A stretch of DNA of 64,000 nt. It comes from Caldimonas brevitalea. GTDB taxonomy: Bacteria; Pseudomonadota; Gammaproteobacteria; Burkholderiales; Burkholderiaceae_C. Of the stretch, positions 34,958-43,409 are shown piece after piece. Positions within the stretch are counted from its first letter, which is position 1; every line of letters starts with the position of its first letter. Location of the stretch: positions 4,154,001 through 4,218,000 of the forward strand of contig NZ_CP011371.1 in assembly GCF_001017435.1 (NCBI RefSeq), in the 5' to 3' direction. The notes under the pieces are model-generated. The model saw only the letters and a program-made list of their open reading frames with translations. It made no database searches and was not told the origin of the DNA. The translations under genes and the position numbers were made by a program.

Positions 34958-35539
34958 ATGACTATCAATCTGAAAAAGGGCGGCTCGCTGAACCTGACCA
35001 AGGCCGAGCCCGCCCTCACGCGAGTGCGCGTCGGTCTGGGCTGGGAATTGCCGCAAACCACCCCGCCGCTCGACCTGGACGTGTCGGCCTTCGTGTGCCG
35101 TCTCAATGCGCAGCAAGAGCCCAAGCTGTTGAGCGAACAGCACTTCGTGTTCTACAACAACAAGGCCACGCCCAACGGCGCCGTCGTGCACAGCGGTGAC
35201 AACCGCACCGGTGCCGGCGAGGGCGACGACGAGAACATGGTGATCGACCTCCCCAAGCTCGAGCCCGAGGTGCGCGAGATCTCTTTTGTCGTCACCCTCC
35301 ACGAGGCAGCCGAACGCCGGCAGCACTTCGGCATGCTGAAGGACGCCTACATCCGCATCTACAACGAGCAAACCGGCAAGGTGCTGTGCACCTACGACCT
35401 CGACGAGCAGTTCAGCCGCGAGACCGCCGTGCAAATGGGCTCGGTGGTGCGCACCGGCGACGGTCAGTGGGAGTTCCGGGCCGTCGGCGCGGGCTACACG
35501 CTCGACCTGGGCACCTTCGTCAGCGGCTACCTGGGCTGA
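34958..35539 (+). CDS. terD: TerD family protein
   Basis: A 193-residue TerD/TerE-type protein. It opens 'MTINLKKGGSLNLTKAEP' and contains 'LDLDVSAFVC' and 'GDNRTGAGEGDDENMVIDL', the segments that bind Ca2+ in this family, plus 'ISFVVTLHEAAERRQHFGML'. TerD proteins belong to membrane-associated stress systems linked to tellurite, colicin and phage resistance. It opens a run of four same-strand genes (TelA-like, TelA, VWA). The protein is cytoplasmic. Confidence 0.9.
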   Translation: MTINLKKGGSLNLTKAEPALTRVRVGLGWELPQTTPPLDLDVSAFVCRLNAQQEPKLLSEQHFVFYNNKATPNGAVVHSGDNRTGAGEGDDENMVIDLPKLEPEVREISFVVTLHEAAERRQHFGMLKDAYIRIYNEQTGKVLCTYDLDEQFSRETAVQMGSVVRTGDGQWEFRAVGAGYTLDLGTFVSGYLG

Positions 35540-35579
35540 CGCTCTCGTACCCGTCCGGTCACCACAGAGGCAGGGGCGC

Positions 35580-36572
35580 ATGACGCGTCCACTTTTCGGT
35601 GGAGGGCGACTCGCGTCGCCCGACCCCCAGGCATCGCCTTCACCCGCAGCAGAGGCCACCACACCGAGCCGTGCCGAAGGCGCTGCTGCGCCGGTGGCAC
35701 ATCGCGTGCGGACCTTCGAGGCCGAGCAGCACCGCCGTGCGACACCGCCCAAGGCGTTGTTCGCGCCTGCCATCTCGGCCGAGCTGCCGGAAGATTTTCT
35801 CGCCGCGCTGGCCCGGCTCGACACGCCGCCGACCGAGCCGGCCCAACGCCGCGCCGTGTTCCGCCTGTTGAAGGATCTTGAAACGGCGCCCGACGAAGAC
35901 ATCCTCCAGTTCGGTGACGCGCCCGCCGCCGCGGTCGATGCCCTGTTGAAACAGGCCGTCGCCATCATCACCAACCCCGATTTGCCGCGCACCAGCCAGC
36001 TGCTGAAGCAGACGCTGGACGACCTCGACCGCGTGCGTCCTCAAACGCGAGCCGGCTGGTTCCAGCGGCTCACCCGCTCGCCGGCGGCGTGGTTTGACAG
36101 CGCCGGGGAGGCACTGGAGGCCCGTCTGGGCGAACTGGCCCGCCTCGAGCAGGAAGTGCTCGACGACGCCGCGAGCTTGGTCAAGCTGATCGAGCAGAAC
36201 GAAGGCCAGCTGCAAGCCCTCTCGCAACACGAGGCCGCCTGCCGCCTGGCGGAATGGCTCGGCACCGAGCGGCCGGCATCGACGCGCGAGCGTTTGGCGC
36301 GCCGGGCCCAGCTGCTGGCGACGCTGCTCACCTCGGCCGACATGACCCGACGGCAATTGCATATCGTCCGCGAGCACCTGCTCACGGTCGCCGAGCGTGT
36401 GCAGACGCTGCGTTTCGTCACGCTGCCGCTGTGGCGCCAGCAGTTCCTCGCCCCCATCCAGTCCCATCGAGACTTCGACGCGGTCGACGCGCGCGGGCTC
36501 GACATCCATCGCGAGCTGGTGGAGCAATTGGGACAGCTTGTCCGTATCACTTCCCAGAAGGTCCATGACTAG
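35580..36572 (+). CDS. TelA-like protein of unknown function
   Basis: A 330-residue protein with a Pro/Ala-rich N-terminus, then a helical domain ('LLKQTLDDLDRVRPQTRAGWFQRL', 'WFDSAGEALEARLGELARLEQEVLDDAASLVKLIEQNEGQLQALSQHEAACRLAEW') with the style of the toxic-anion-resistance (TelA) family, ending 'FVTLPLWRQQFLAPI' as TelA does. It overlaps the next gene by 8 bases. I take it as a divergent TelA partner; the function is inferred from context. Confidence 0.7.
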   Translation: MTRPLFGGGRLASPDPQASPSPAAEATTPSRAEGAAAPVAHRVRTFEAEQHRRATPPKALFAPAISAELPEDFLAALARLDTPPTEPAQRRAVFRLLKDLETAPDEDILQFGDAPAAAVDALLKQAVAIITNPDLPRTSQLLKQTLDDLDRVRPQTRAGWFQRLTRSPAAWFDSAGEALEARLGELARLEQEVLDDAASLVKLIEQNEGQLQALSQHEAACRLAEWLGTERPASTRERLARRAQLLATLLTSADMTRRQLHIVREHLLTVAERVQTLRFVTLPLWRQQFLAPIQSHRDFDAVDARGLDIHRELVEQLGQLVRITSQKVHD

Positions 36573-37752
36573 CTTCAAGCCGAAATCCGCCCTGGCGCCT
36601 GACCTCGCGCCCGTGGTGTCCGCCCCGCCTCTCGTCCAGACCTCGTCTGGGGCCTTGTCGACGATCGCGGTAGAAACGCCGCTGGCATCGCCTGCCGCCG
36701 CCGACCCGATGGAGCAGTTGCTCGGCGAACAGCAACTGACGGCCCAGGACGCGGCACAGGTGCGCGCACTGGCCCAACGCCTCGACAGCAGCAAGCCGAT
36801 GACGGTGCACGACCTCGGCAGCGAGGCCGCCCAACAGGCCACGCAGTATGCGGACCGCATCCTGGCGCAGGTGAAAAACAAGGACCTGGGCGAGATCGGC
36901 CAAAAGCTCAGCCAGATCGTGGTGACCGCCAAGTCGATCAACCTCGGGGCGTTGAGCAGCGAGCGCAGCCGTTTGCCGCTGATCGGCGGGCTGGTGGACC
37001 GTTTCAAGCTGGGCAAGGAAGCGGTGGTGCAGCAGTTCCAGTCGACCGACAAGCAGCTCGAGAAGCTGGTCGGCGAGGTCGACACGTCGCAGCAGGGCTT
37101 GCGCCAGCGCGTGTTGGACCTCGAGCAGGCTTTCACCGCCACGCAGGAAGAGTTCCGTCGCCTGAGCGTTTCGGTGGCAGCCGGCAAGCTCAAGCTGGCT
37201 GAATTGCAGGCCGACGTGGCCAGCCGGGGCGAAACCGCCGACGTGGTCGAGGCCCAGCGTGTGAACGACTTGCGCCAGTTCGGCGAACGCCTGAGCAAGC
37301 GCGTCGCCGACTTGCAGGCCTTGCGCATGTCCGCGTTGCAGACCTTGCCGATGATCCGGCTGATCCAGAGCAACAACCAGACGATCATCGAGAAGTTCCA
37401 GAACATCAAGGAACTGACCATTCCGGCCTGGCGTCGCCAGTTCATGCTCGCGCTGTCGCTGCAGGAGCAGAGCCAGGCGGTGGCCCTGGCGAAGAACATC
37501 GACGACGCAACCAACGAGTTCCTGCGCCGCAATGCGGAGCTGCTGAAGCAGAACTCGGTGGACACCGCACGCGCCAACCAGCGCTCAGTGATCGACATCG
37601 AGACGCTCGAGCATGTGCAGCAGACGCTGATCCAGACGGTCGAGGAGGTGCTCGCGATCCAGCGCGAAGGCCAGGCCCAGCGTCAGGACGCGGAGCGGCG
37701 CATCGGCGTCCTGCAGAGCGAGCTGCGAGCGACGATGAGCCGGCCCAACTGA
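36565..37752 (+). CDS. telA: Toxic anion resistance protein TelA
   Basis: A 395-residue TelA family protein from the ATG at 36565, overlapping the preceding gene by 8 bases. It is mostly helical, with 'LPLIGGLVDRFKLGKEAVVQQFQS' and the conserved 'ELTIPAWRRQFMLALSLQEQ' segment. TelA proteins accompany TerD/VWA genes in stress loci and are linked to tellurite tolerance. No membrane segment is visible, so it is likely cytoplasmic or peripheral. The frame upstream of 36565 overlaps the previous gene and is not used. Confidence 0.9.
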   Translation: MTSFKPKSALAPDLAPVVSAPPLVQTSSGALSTIAVETPLASPAAADPMEQLLGEQQLTAQDAAQVRALAQRLDSSKPMTVHDLGSEAAQQATQYADRILAQVKNKDLGEIGQKLSQIVVTAKSINLGALSSERSRLPLIGGLVDRFKLGKEAVVQQFQSTDKQLEKLVGEVDTSQQGLRQRVLDLEQAFTATQEEFRRLSVSVAAGKLKLAELQADVASRGETADVVEAQRVNDLRQFGERLSKRVADLQALRMSALQTLPMIRLIQSNNQTIIEKFQNIKELTIPAWRRQFMLALSLQEQSQAVALAKNIDDATNEFLRRNAELLKQNSVDTARANQRSVIDIETLEHVQQTLIQTVEEVLAIQREGQAQRQDAERRIGVLQSELRATMSRPN

Positions 37753-37817
37753 GCGTCCGCATCGTCGACAGGACCGATTCACGACACCACAGATTCAAAA
37801 AGAGAGAGGGGTACTCC

Positions 37818-38534
37818 ATGTCCATGATCAACCTGGTCAAGAAGACCGAAATCGTGCTGGCGAAGCGCGGCATCACGCCGGTGCCGTCGCAGGTGGCGCT
37901 GGCGATCGACATCTCGGGCTCGATGCGCGACGAGTACCAGGCCGGCATCGTGCAGGCGGTGGTCGAGCGCTGCCTGGCGGTGGCGATGAAATTCGACAGC
38001 GACCAGCTGCTGGACGTCTGGGTCTTTGACGACGGCCATGGATATGTCGGGCAGGCCAAAGGCGACACGATCGACCACTTCGTGTCGCGCGAGATCCTGA
38101 AGAACAAAAACATCAAGAAGTGGGGCGGCACCGCCTACGCCCCGGTGCTCGAGTCGATCCAGGCCCACTACTACGGCAAGGAAGGCAAGAAGGCCGGCAT
38201 GCTGGGCAAGCTGTTCGGCGCCAAGGACAAGGCAGGCGAGGCCGCCAAACAAGCGGTCGGGGAAATGCCGTTGATGATCCTGCTCATCACCGACGGCGAG
38301 AACATGGACCGCGACCTCTTCGAGTCGACGCTGACGAACCTGCGCAAGCGCCGCGCGTACGTCCAGTTCGTCGGCATCGGCAACTCCGACCTCAGCTACC
38401 TCGAAGCCGTGGCCGAGAAGGAGCCGAACGCCGGCTTCGTGCAATTGCGCCAACTGCGCGGCATCGACGACGAACAGTTGCTCGGCGCCCTGATCTCGCC
38501 CGAGTTCTCGAAGTGGATCGCCAAGCAGGCCTGA
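37818..38534 (+). CDS. VWA domain protein of the Ter module
   Basis: A 238-residue protein that is essentially one von Willebrand factor A domain. The metal-ion-dependent adhesion site is intact: 'AIDISGSM' (DxSxS), Thr in 'GGTAYAPV', and Asp in 'LLITDGENMD'. This is the TerF/TerY-like type. It follows telA by 65 bases and ends the same-strand run before a terminator hairpin. In Ter systems such proteins bind partners through Mg2+. Confidence 0.9.
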   Translation: MSMINLVKKTEIVLAKRGITPVPSQVALAIDISGSMRDEYQAGIVQAVVERCLAVAMKFDSDQLLDVWVFDDGHGYVGQAKGDTIDHFVSREILKNKNIKKWGGTAYAPVLESIQAHYYGKEGKKAGMLGKLFGAKDKAGEAAKQAVGEMPLMILLITDGENMDRDLFESTLTNLRKRRAYVQFVGIGNSDLSYLEAVAEKEPNAGFVQLRQLRGIDDEQLLGALISPEFSKWIAKQA

Positions 38535-38925
38535 GGTCTTGCGCGCGTTACGCGTAGCGGCAGCGGGCGGGGCCCATACGCCGCAGCCTCATCCCCGACG
38601 CGGGGGATGAGGGCCCCCGGGGTGCCCGAGTGGCCCCCGTTTCGCCAGCCGTCATGTGCAGACGGTTCGAGGTGAACCGTCATCCGCAGCTCAAACAACG
38701 GTTGCGGGACCCGATGCAAGGCGCCTTACGCCGCCCGCTGCGCACTGCTTCGTCGGCGTCCGCGTCGCACGGCCCTGCGCGAGTCGGTCGAATCAACCCA
38801 TATCGAGCGCGTCACCCCATGGATGAGGGGGGCTGGCACGTTGCCGCGGGCGTACCGTCGAAAGACATACAGACAACTGGGTGGGTCGCAGTGGGTTCCG
38901 TCAAAGGTTCACATCGGAGATGCTC
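38535..38925. other. Spacer between the VWA gene and a PEP-CTERM gene
   Basis: This 391-base spacer holds a terminator (below) and, at its right end, a GGAGA ribosome site for the PEP-CTERM gene. I recognise no gene in it. Confidence 0.4.
38587..38612 (+). terminator. Hairpin after the Ter-module genes
   Basis: Arms CCTCATCCCC (38587-38596) and GGGGATGAGG (38603-38612) with a 6-base loop, about 50 bases after the VWA stop. No T tract. It probably ends the terD-telA-VWA transcript. Confidence 0.55.
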
Positions 38926-39552
38926 ATGCGCAAACACCTTTTCGTCGCCGCAGCCCTTACGGGCCTGCAATGGTGCGTGGCAGCACCGGCCAGCGCTGCC
39001 CCGGTGGGTGAGCCGCCCGTCGCCGTCACCTACACCGTGACCGGGTCGCCCGGCCAATGGCTGCTCAACTTCTCGTTCACCCACCAGCTCCCCGGCGCAC
39101 CAGACGATATGGCGATCTACTTCCTCGGTGTAGAGCGGAACGAGTTGGCGGGCACCCCCTCCGGTTTCGAACCCTATCAGGGGCCTCTGCCGTGGAGCAA
39201 CGCCGAGTACGGCGGGATGGGGTCCTATGACGTCGCATGGTCCCGCACCGAGAGCGGCCAGGGCCTGCTGCCGGGCGAGACCGCCAGCGGTTTCGTGGCT
39301 CTTTCGCTTGAGCAGGTCGCCCCGACCTCCATGCCGTGGTTCGCCTGGGCCTATTCGCCCTCGGGGGCTCAGTATCACGGGGGCGGCCAGTTCAGCTACG
39401 GTATTCCGGGCAATACGCCGCCGTTCAGCAACCCGGGGTTCGAGGGGGTGGCCATCGCGGTGCCGGAACCCGAAACGATGGGCTTGCTGTTGCTCGGCCT
39501 GGCGGCGATCGCGGGACGTGCCCGGTCCAGGATGGGCCGGGACTCGGCGTGA
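38926..39552 (+). CDS. PEP-CTERM sorting domain protein
   Basis: A 208-residue exported protein. GGAGA sits 5 bases upstream of the chosen ATG. A signal peptide (core 'LFVAAALTGLQWCVAAPASA') precedes a beta-rich mature part ('VTYTVTGSPGQWLLNFSFTH', 'YFLGVERNELAGTPSG'), and the C-terminus is 'VPEPETMGLLLLGLAAIAGRA' with an Arg-rich end. It is placed between Ter-module genes and the PP2C-kinase, apparently an insertion with no obvious tie to that module. Confidence 0.87.
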   Translation: MRKHLFVAAALTGLQWCVAAPASAAPVGEPPVAVTYTVTGSPGQWLLNFSFTHQLPGAPDDMAIYFLGVERNELAGTPSGFEPYQGPLPWSNAEYGGMGSYDVAWSRTESGQGLLPGETASGFVALSLEQVAPTSMPWFAWAYSPSGAQYHGGGQFSYGIPGNTPPFSNPGFEGVAIAVPEPETMGLLLLGLAAIAGRARSRMGRDSA

Positions 39553-39882
39553 CGGCGACCATCAGCGGGTAGCGCCTTTCCGTAGTGCCGAAGACTGGCG
39601 TTGCTCGATGCCCGACAGCACACCTTCACGCGCTTGATCGACCGGCCCGGTTTCGGTGCGTCGCACGCTAGCCGGCGCGGCGGCCCCGCGCTTCGCGTCC
39701 TCGTGGCGGGAGCACAACCGCCAGCCCCGTGTGATGTTCGACAACAGCTCGAGGTCGTACACCCACCCTCACCAGCATGCGACGTTTCACTGCCGCCGCT
39801 CGCATCCAGTCCTCGAGTCCGGGATACGTTCTAGACTGTCATCCTCAGCTAAGACTGGATGCGCCCCAGTCCACACATCGAC
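39553..39882. other. Spacer upstream of the PP2C-kinase gene
   Basis: A 330-base stretch without a recognisable gene. It should hold the promoter of the PP2C-kinase gene; no clear -35/-10 pair was seen. Confidence 0.35.
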
Positions 39883-41634
39883 ATGAGCAGTGCATTGAGG
39901 GTGACCGTCGGCCAACACTCCGACAAGGGCCGCAAGGAGGTCAACCAGGACTTTTACGGCGCCTCCCTGCCCAAGGAGCCGCTGCTGAGTTCCAAAGGCA
40001 TCGCCATCGCGCTGGCCGACGGCATCGGCAGCAGCGATGTCAGCCACATCGCCAGCGAGTTCGCCGTGATGGGCTTGCTGGAAGATTACTACTGCACCTC
40101 CGACGCCTGGTCGGTCAAGAGATCGGTCGAGCGGGTGCTCACGGCGGCCAATTCCTGGCTGCATTCGCGGACCCAGCAAAGTCCCTTTCGGCATGACCAG
40201 GACCGCGGCTACGTCTGCACCCTCAGCGCGCTGGTCCTCAAGTCGACCACCGCCCATGTCTTTCACGTCGGCGACAGCCGCATCTACCGTTTGCAAGGCG
40301 GATCGCTCGAACAACTGACCGTGGACCACCGCGTCCGGGTGTCCGAAGGGCAGAGCTATTTGAGCCGCGCGGTCGGCTTCAAGCCGCAACTGGAGATCGA
40401 CTACCACGCACTGCCGCTGGCGCAGGGCGACGTGTTCGTGCTCGCGTGCGACGGCGTGTACGAACACGTCGACCCCGCCTTCCTGGTTCAGACGCTGCTC
40501 GAGCGTCATCAGGGCGATCTGGATCAGACCGCACGCCGCATCGTCGATGAGGCCTTGCGGCGTGGAAGCGGCGACAACCTGACGGTGCAGATCGTCGTCG
40601 TCGACGAACTGCCCGCGCCGAGCGCGACCGAGATCTACCACCAGGTGCCCTCGCTTCCCGCGCCCCCCGTGCTCGAAGCGAGGATGACGTTCGACGGCTA
40701 CCGCATCGTCCGGGAACTGCACGCGAGCCACCGCAGCCACATCTACCTGGCGGTCGACCTGGACAGCGACGACCTGGTCGTCCTCAAGACGCCCTCGGTC
40801 GATCTGCGCGACAACCCCGCCTATCTCGAGCGCTTCATGATGGAGGAGTGGGTCGCCCGGCGCCTTCACAACGCGCACGTGCTGAAGCCGTGCCGGCAGA
40901 CCCGCGAGCGGCACTACCTGTACGTCGCCACCGAGTTCATCGACGGCCAGACCTTGTCGCAGTGGATGCGCGACCACCCCAAGCCCGACCTCGAAACCGT
41001 GCGCGGCATCGTCGAGCAGATCGCCAACGGGCTGCAAGCCTTCCACCGGCTCGAGATGCTGCACCAGGACCTGCGGCCGGACAACATCATGATCGACAAG
41101 ACCGGCACGGTGAAGATCATCGACTTCGGCGCGACGCGCGTCGCCGGCATCGACGAGACGGCGGCGCGCAGCGGGCCCGGCCCGGTGCTGGGCACCGAAC
41201 AATACTCGGCGCCCGAATATTTCCTCGGCGAGGCTGGCACCCACCGCTCCGACTTGTTCTCGCTCGCGGTGATCACCTACCAGCTGTTGTCGGGCCGACT
41301 GCCGTACGGGACCGACGTGTCCAAGGCCAGGACCGCCGCGGCCCAGCGCAACTTGCGCTATGTCTCGGTGCTCGACGACGATCGCGAGATCCCCGCCTGG
41401 ATCGACGCCGTGTTGCGCAAGGCGCTCCACCCCAACCCGCTGCGGCGCCACCAGGCCCTGTCCGAGTTCACCCACGACCTGCGCCACCCGAAGCTCGAGT
41501 TCACCAGCCTCGCACGTCGGCCCCTGGTGGAACAGGACCCGGTGCGGTTCTGGAAAACCGTGTCGGCCGTGCTGGCGCTGATGGTCTTCCTGTTGTTGCT
41601 GTTCCAGTTCGGCATGCCGGGCACGCCGCCCTGA
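39883..41634 (+). CDS. Bifunctional PP2C phosphatase / Ser-Thr kinase, membrane-anchored
   Basis: A 583-residue fusion from the ATG at 39883. N-terminal ~235 residues are a PP2C-type phosphatase: 'SDKGRKEVNQDF', 'ADGIGSSDVSHIASE', 'VGDSRIYRLQGG', 'CDGVYEHV', and 'GSGDNLTVQIV'. Then a Hanks-type kinase: the ATP Lys in 'VVLKTPS', a 'LHQDLRPDNIMID' catalytic loop (HQD in place of HRD), 'IIDFGATRV' (DFG). A single C-terminal transmembrane helix ('VLALMVFLLLLFQFGM') anchors it. This domain pair typifies signalling in Ter and type VI loci. The HQD variant may lower or alter activity. Confidence 0.9.
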   Translation: MSSALRVTVGQHSDKGRKEVNQDFYGASLPKEPLLSSKGIAIALADGIGSSDVSHIASEFAVMGLLEDYYCTSDAWSVKRSVERVLTAANSWLHSRTQQSPFRHDQDRGYVCTLSALVLKSTTAHVFHVGDSRIYRLQGGSLEQLTVDHRVRVSEGQSYLSRAVGFKPQLEIDYHALPLAQGDVFVLACDGVYEHVDPAFLVQTLLERHQGDLDQTARRIVDEALRRGSGDNLTVQIVVVDELPAPSATEIYHQVPSLPAPPVLEARMTFDGYRIVRELHASHRSHIYLAVDLDSDDLVVLKTPSVDLRDNPAYLERFMMEEWVARRLHNAHVLKPCRQTRERHYLYVATEFIDGQTLSQWMRDHPKPDLETVRGIVEQIANGLQAFHRLEMLHQDLRPDNIMIDKTGTVKIIDFGATRVAGIDETAARSGPGPVLGTEQYSAPEYFLGEAGTHRSDLFSLAVITYQLLSGRLPYGTDVSKARTAAAQRNLRYVSVLDDDREIPAWIDAVLRKALHPNPLRRHQALSEFTHDLRHPKLEFTSLARRPLVEQDPVRFWKTVSAVLALMVFLLLLFQFGMPGTPP

Positions 41635-41658
41635 TACGGCCCGCCTGCCCGGGCGGCG

Positions 41659-41820
41659 TCAGCGCAGCCGGGCGATGGTGCCGGCGGACGGGCCGTCCTG
41701 CAGCACCCAGCTCAGCTTGACATGCTCGCCCGGCAGGTCGGCCGGCACCGCAGCCTCCATCTTGAACGACACGCTCGAGTTCGGGCCGATCTGGCCCCCG
41801 GCGGCTGCGCAGTTGAGCCG
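41659..41820 (-). pseudogene. Possible orphan C-terminal fragment of an Ig-like/NBR1-like domain
   Basis: The leftward frame ends with 'GPNSSVSFKMEAAVPADLPG' followed by 'EHVKLSWVLQDGPSAG', which resembles the C-terminal part of an extracellular beta-sandwich domain (NBR1-central-like). Upstream codons in this frame look non-coding. There is no start or leader, so it reads as the decayed tail of a lost gene. Confidence is low. Confidence 0.35.
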
Positions 41821-42005
41821 GAAATAGAAGCAAAAACGCGCGGACGCAACGCAGCGAATGCAACGCGCCCAAGCTGCGAGGCCGGCGACGTCGACGCTCG
41901 CGGCGCTCGGGACTTCTCGGCTAAACTCGTTGCGGGTGTCGGGCGGGACTTGCTTCTTGTTGCCCCCGGCAGGTTGACGCGATGGTCGGGCCGCCACGCG
42001 GGCTC

Positions 42006-43286
42006 ATGCATGCCTGGAACCCGATGTCTGGACACCTTATTCAGCTGATCGCCGCCGCCATCTTCGCCATCGCGCTGCTGCACACTTTCACCGCCAAGCA
42101 GTTCGAGCGCCTCTCGCACCGTTTCCCCCGTCATGCCGGGCTGTTTCACATGCTCGGCGAGGTCGAGATCGTGTTCGGCTTCTGGGCCATCGTGCTGGTG
42201 CTGGTCATGGCCCTCGTAGGCGGTGGTGACGAAGCCCTGGCCTATGCCGAGTCGCGCAACTACACCGAACCCCTGTTCGTGTTCGTCGTGATGGTGATCG
42301 CCGCGTCGCGCCCGGTGCTGCAGTCCGTGCGGTGGGTTGTCAGCACCCTGGCCCGCGTCGTGCCGGTGCCGACCCCATTGGCCAGCGCCTGGCTGGGGCT
42401 GGCGGCCGTGCCCTTGCTCGGGTCGTTCATCACCGAGCCGGCCGCGATGACGATCGCCGCGATGATGCTGGCGCCGCAGATCTTCCGTCCGCAGATGCCC
42501 GAAGGTGTGAAGTACCTGGCGCTCGGAACGCTGTTCGTCAACGTGTCGATCGGCGGCACACTGACGTCTTACGCGGCGCCACCGGTCCTGATGGTCGCCG
42601 CGACCTGGCAGTGGGACAGCGCCTTCATGCTGGCGACCTTCGGCTGGAAGGCCGCGCTCGCGGTCATTCTCAACGCGACCGTCTGCACGGCCGTCCTGCG
42701 CCGGCATCTGCAGCCCACGTCCGCGCCCTCTGTCGAAGGCGGGCAGCAAGCGGGGGTGCCGTTGACCGTCGTGGCGGTGCATCTCGTCCTGCTGGCCGGG
42801 GTGGTGCTGTTCGCCCACCACCCGGTCGTGTTTCTCGGCTTGTTCCTGATGTTCCTCGGCTTTACGCAGGCGTATGAGCGCCACCAAAGCCCGCTCATCA
42901 TCAAGGAAGCCTTGCTGGTCGGGTTCTTTCTCGCCGGCCTGGTCGTGCTGGGCGGCATGCAGCAGTGGTGGCTGCAACCCATCGTGTCCAGCCTCGAACC
43001 GCTGGCGCTGTTCCTCGGTTCGTTGGGCCTCACCGCGGTCACCGACAACGCCGCCCTCACCTACCTCGGGTCGCTCATCGCCGGCATTTCGGACGAGTCC
43101 AAGTACATGCTGGTGGCCGGGGCCGTCGCCGGCGGCGGGTTGACCGTCATCGCCAACGCCCCCAACCCGGCGGGCGTCGCGCTGCTGAAGAGCGGCTTCG
43201 CCGACGAGACCGTCGGCGCCGGCGGCCTGCTGTTGGGAGCGGCCGGCCCCACGCTGATCGCGGCGGCGGCGTTCCTGCTGCTCTAG
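42006..43286 (+). CDS. Putative Na+/H+ antiporter (PF07399-type)
   Basis: A 426-residue polytopic membrane protein with roughly eleven hydrophobic segments. It matches the small antiporter family through 'FHMLGEVEIVFGFWAIVLV', 'TEPAAMTIAAMMLAPQIF', the 'VTDNAALTYLGSLIAGI' segment and 'ANAPNPAGVALLKSGF'. Acidic and Asn-rich motifs in the last third suggest ion binding. Function is inferred by family only. The exact Met is uncertain: candidates also lie at 41982 and 42024. It is a single gene with no obvious partner. Confidence 0.82.
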   Translation: MHAWNPMSGHLIQLIAAAIFAIALLHTFTAKQFERLSHRFPRHAGLFHMLGEVEIVFGFWAIVLVLVMALVGGGDEALAYAESRNYTEPLFVFVVMVIAASRPVLQSVRWVVSTLARVVPVPTPLASAWLGLAAVPLLGSFITEPAAMTIAAMMLAPQIFRPQMPEGVKYLALGTLFVNVSIGGTLTSYAAPPVLMVAATWQWDSAFMLATFGWKAALAVILNATVCTAVLRRHLQPTSAPSVEGGQQAGVPLTVVAVHLVLLAGVVLFAHHPVVFLGLFLMFLGFTQAYERHQSPLIIKEALLVGFFLAGLVVLGGMQQWWLQPIVSSLEPLALFLGSLGLTAVTDNAALTYLGSLIAGISDESKYMLVAGAVAGGGLTVIANAPNPAGVALLKSGFADETVGAGGLLLGAAGPTLIAAAAFLLL

Positions 43287-43409
43287 TGCCTTGTCTCGCT
43301 GCAGAAAGCGGCCGCCCGGGCGCGCGTCACCTTGGCCAGGTCCGATCCCGGCCTCGCATTCGGCAGCCTCGCCGGCGCCACACGGCGGCGGCTGCCGGCC
43401 TGGCGCGCC

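Noticed and set aside
39787..41487. A 566-residue open frame on the - strand
   Set aside because: It covers the PP2C-kinase gene in the reverse direction. The forward frame has unmistakable PP2C and kinase motifs.
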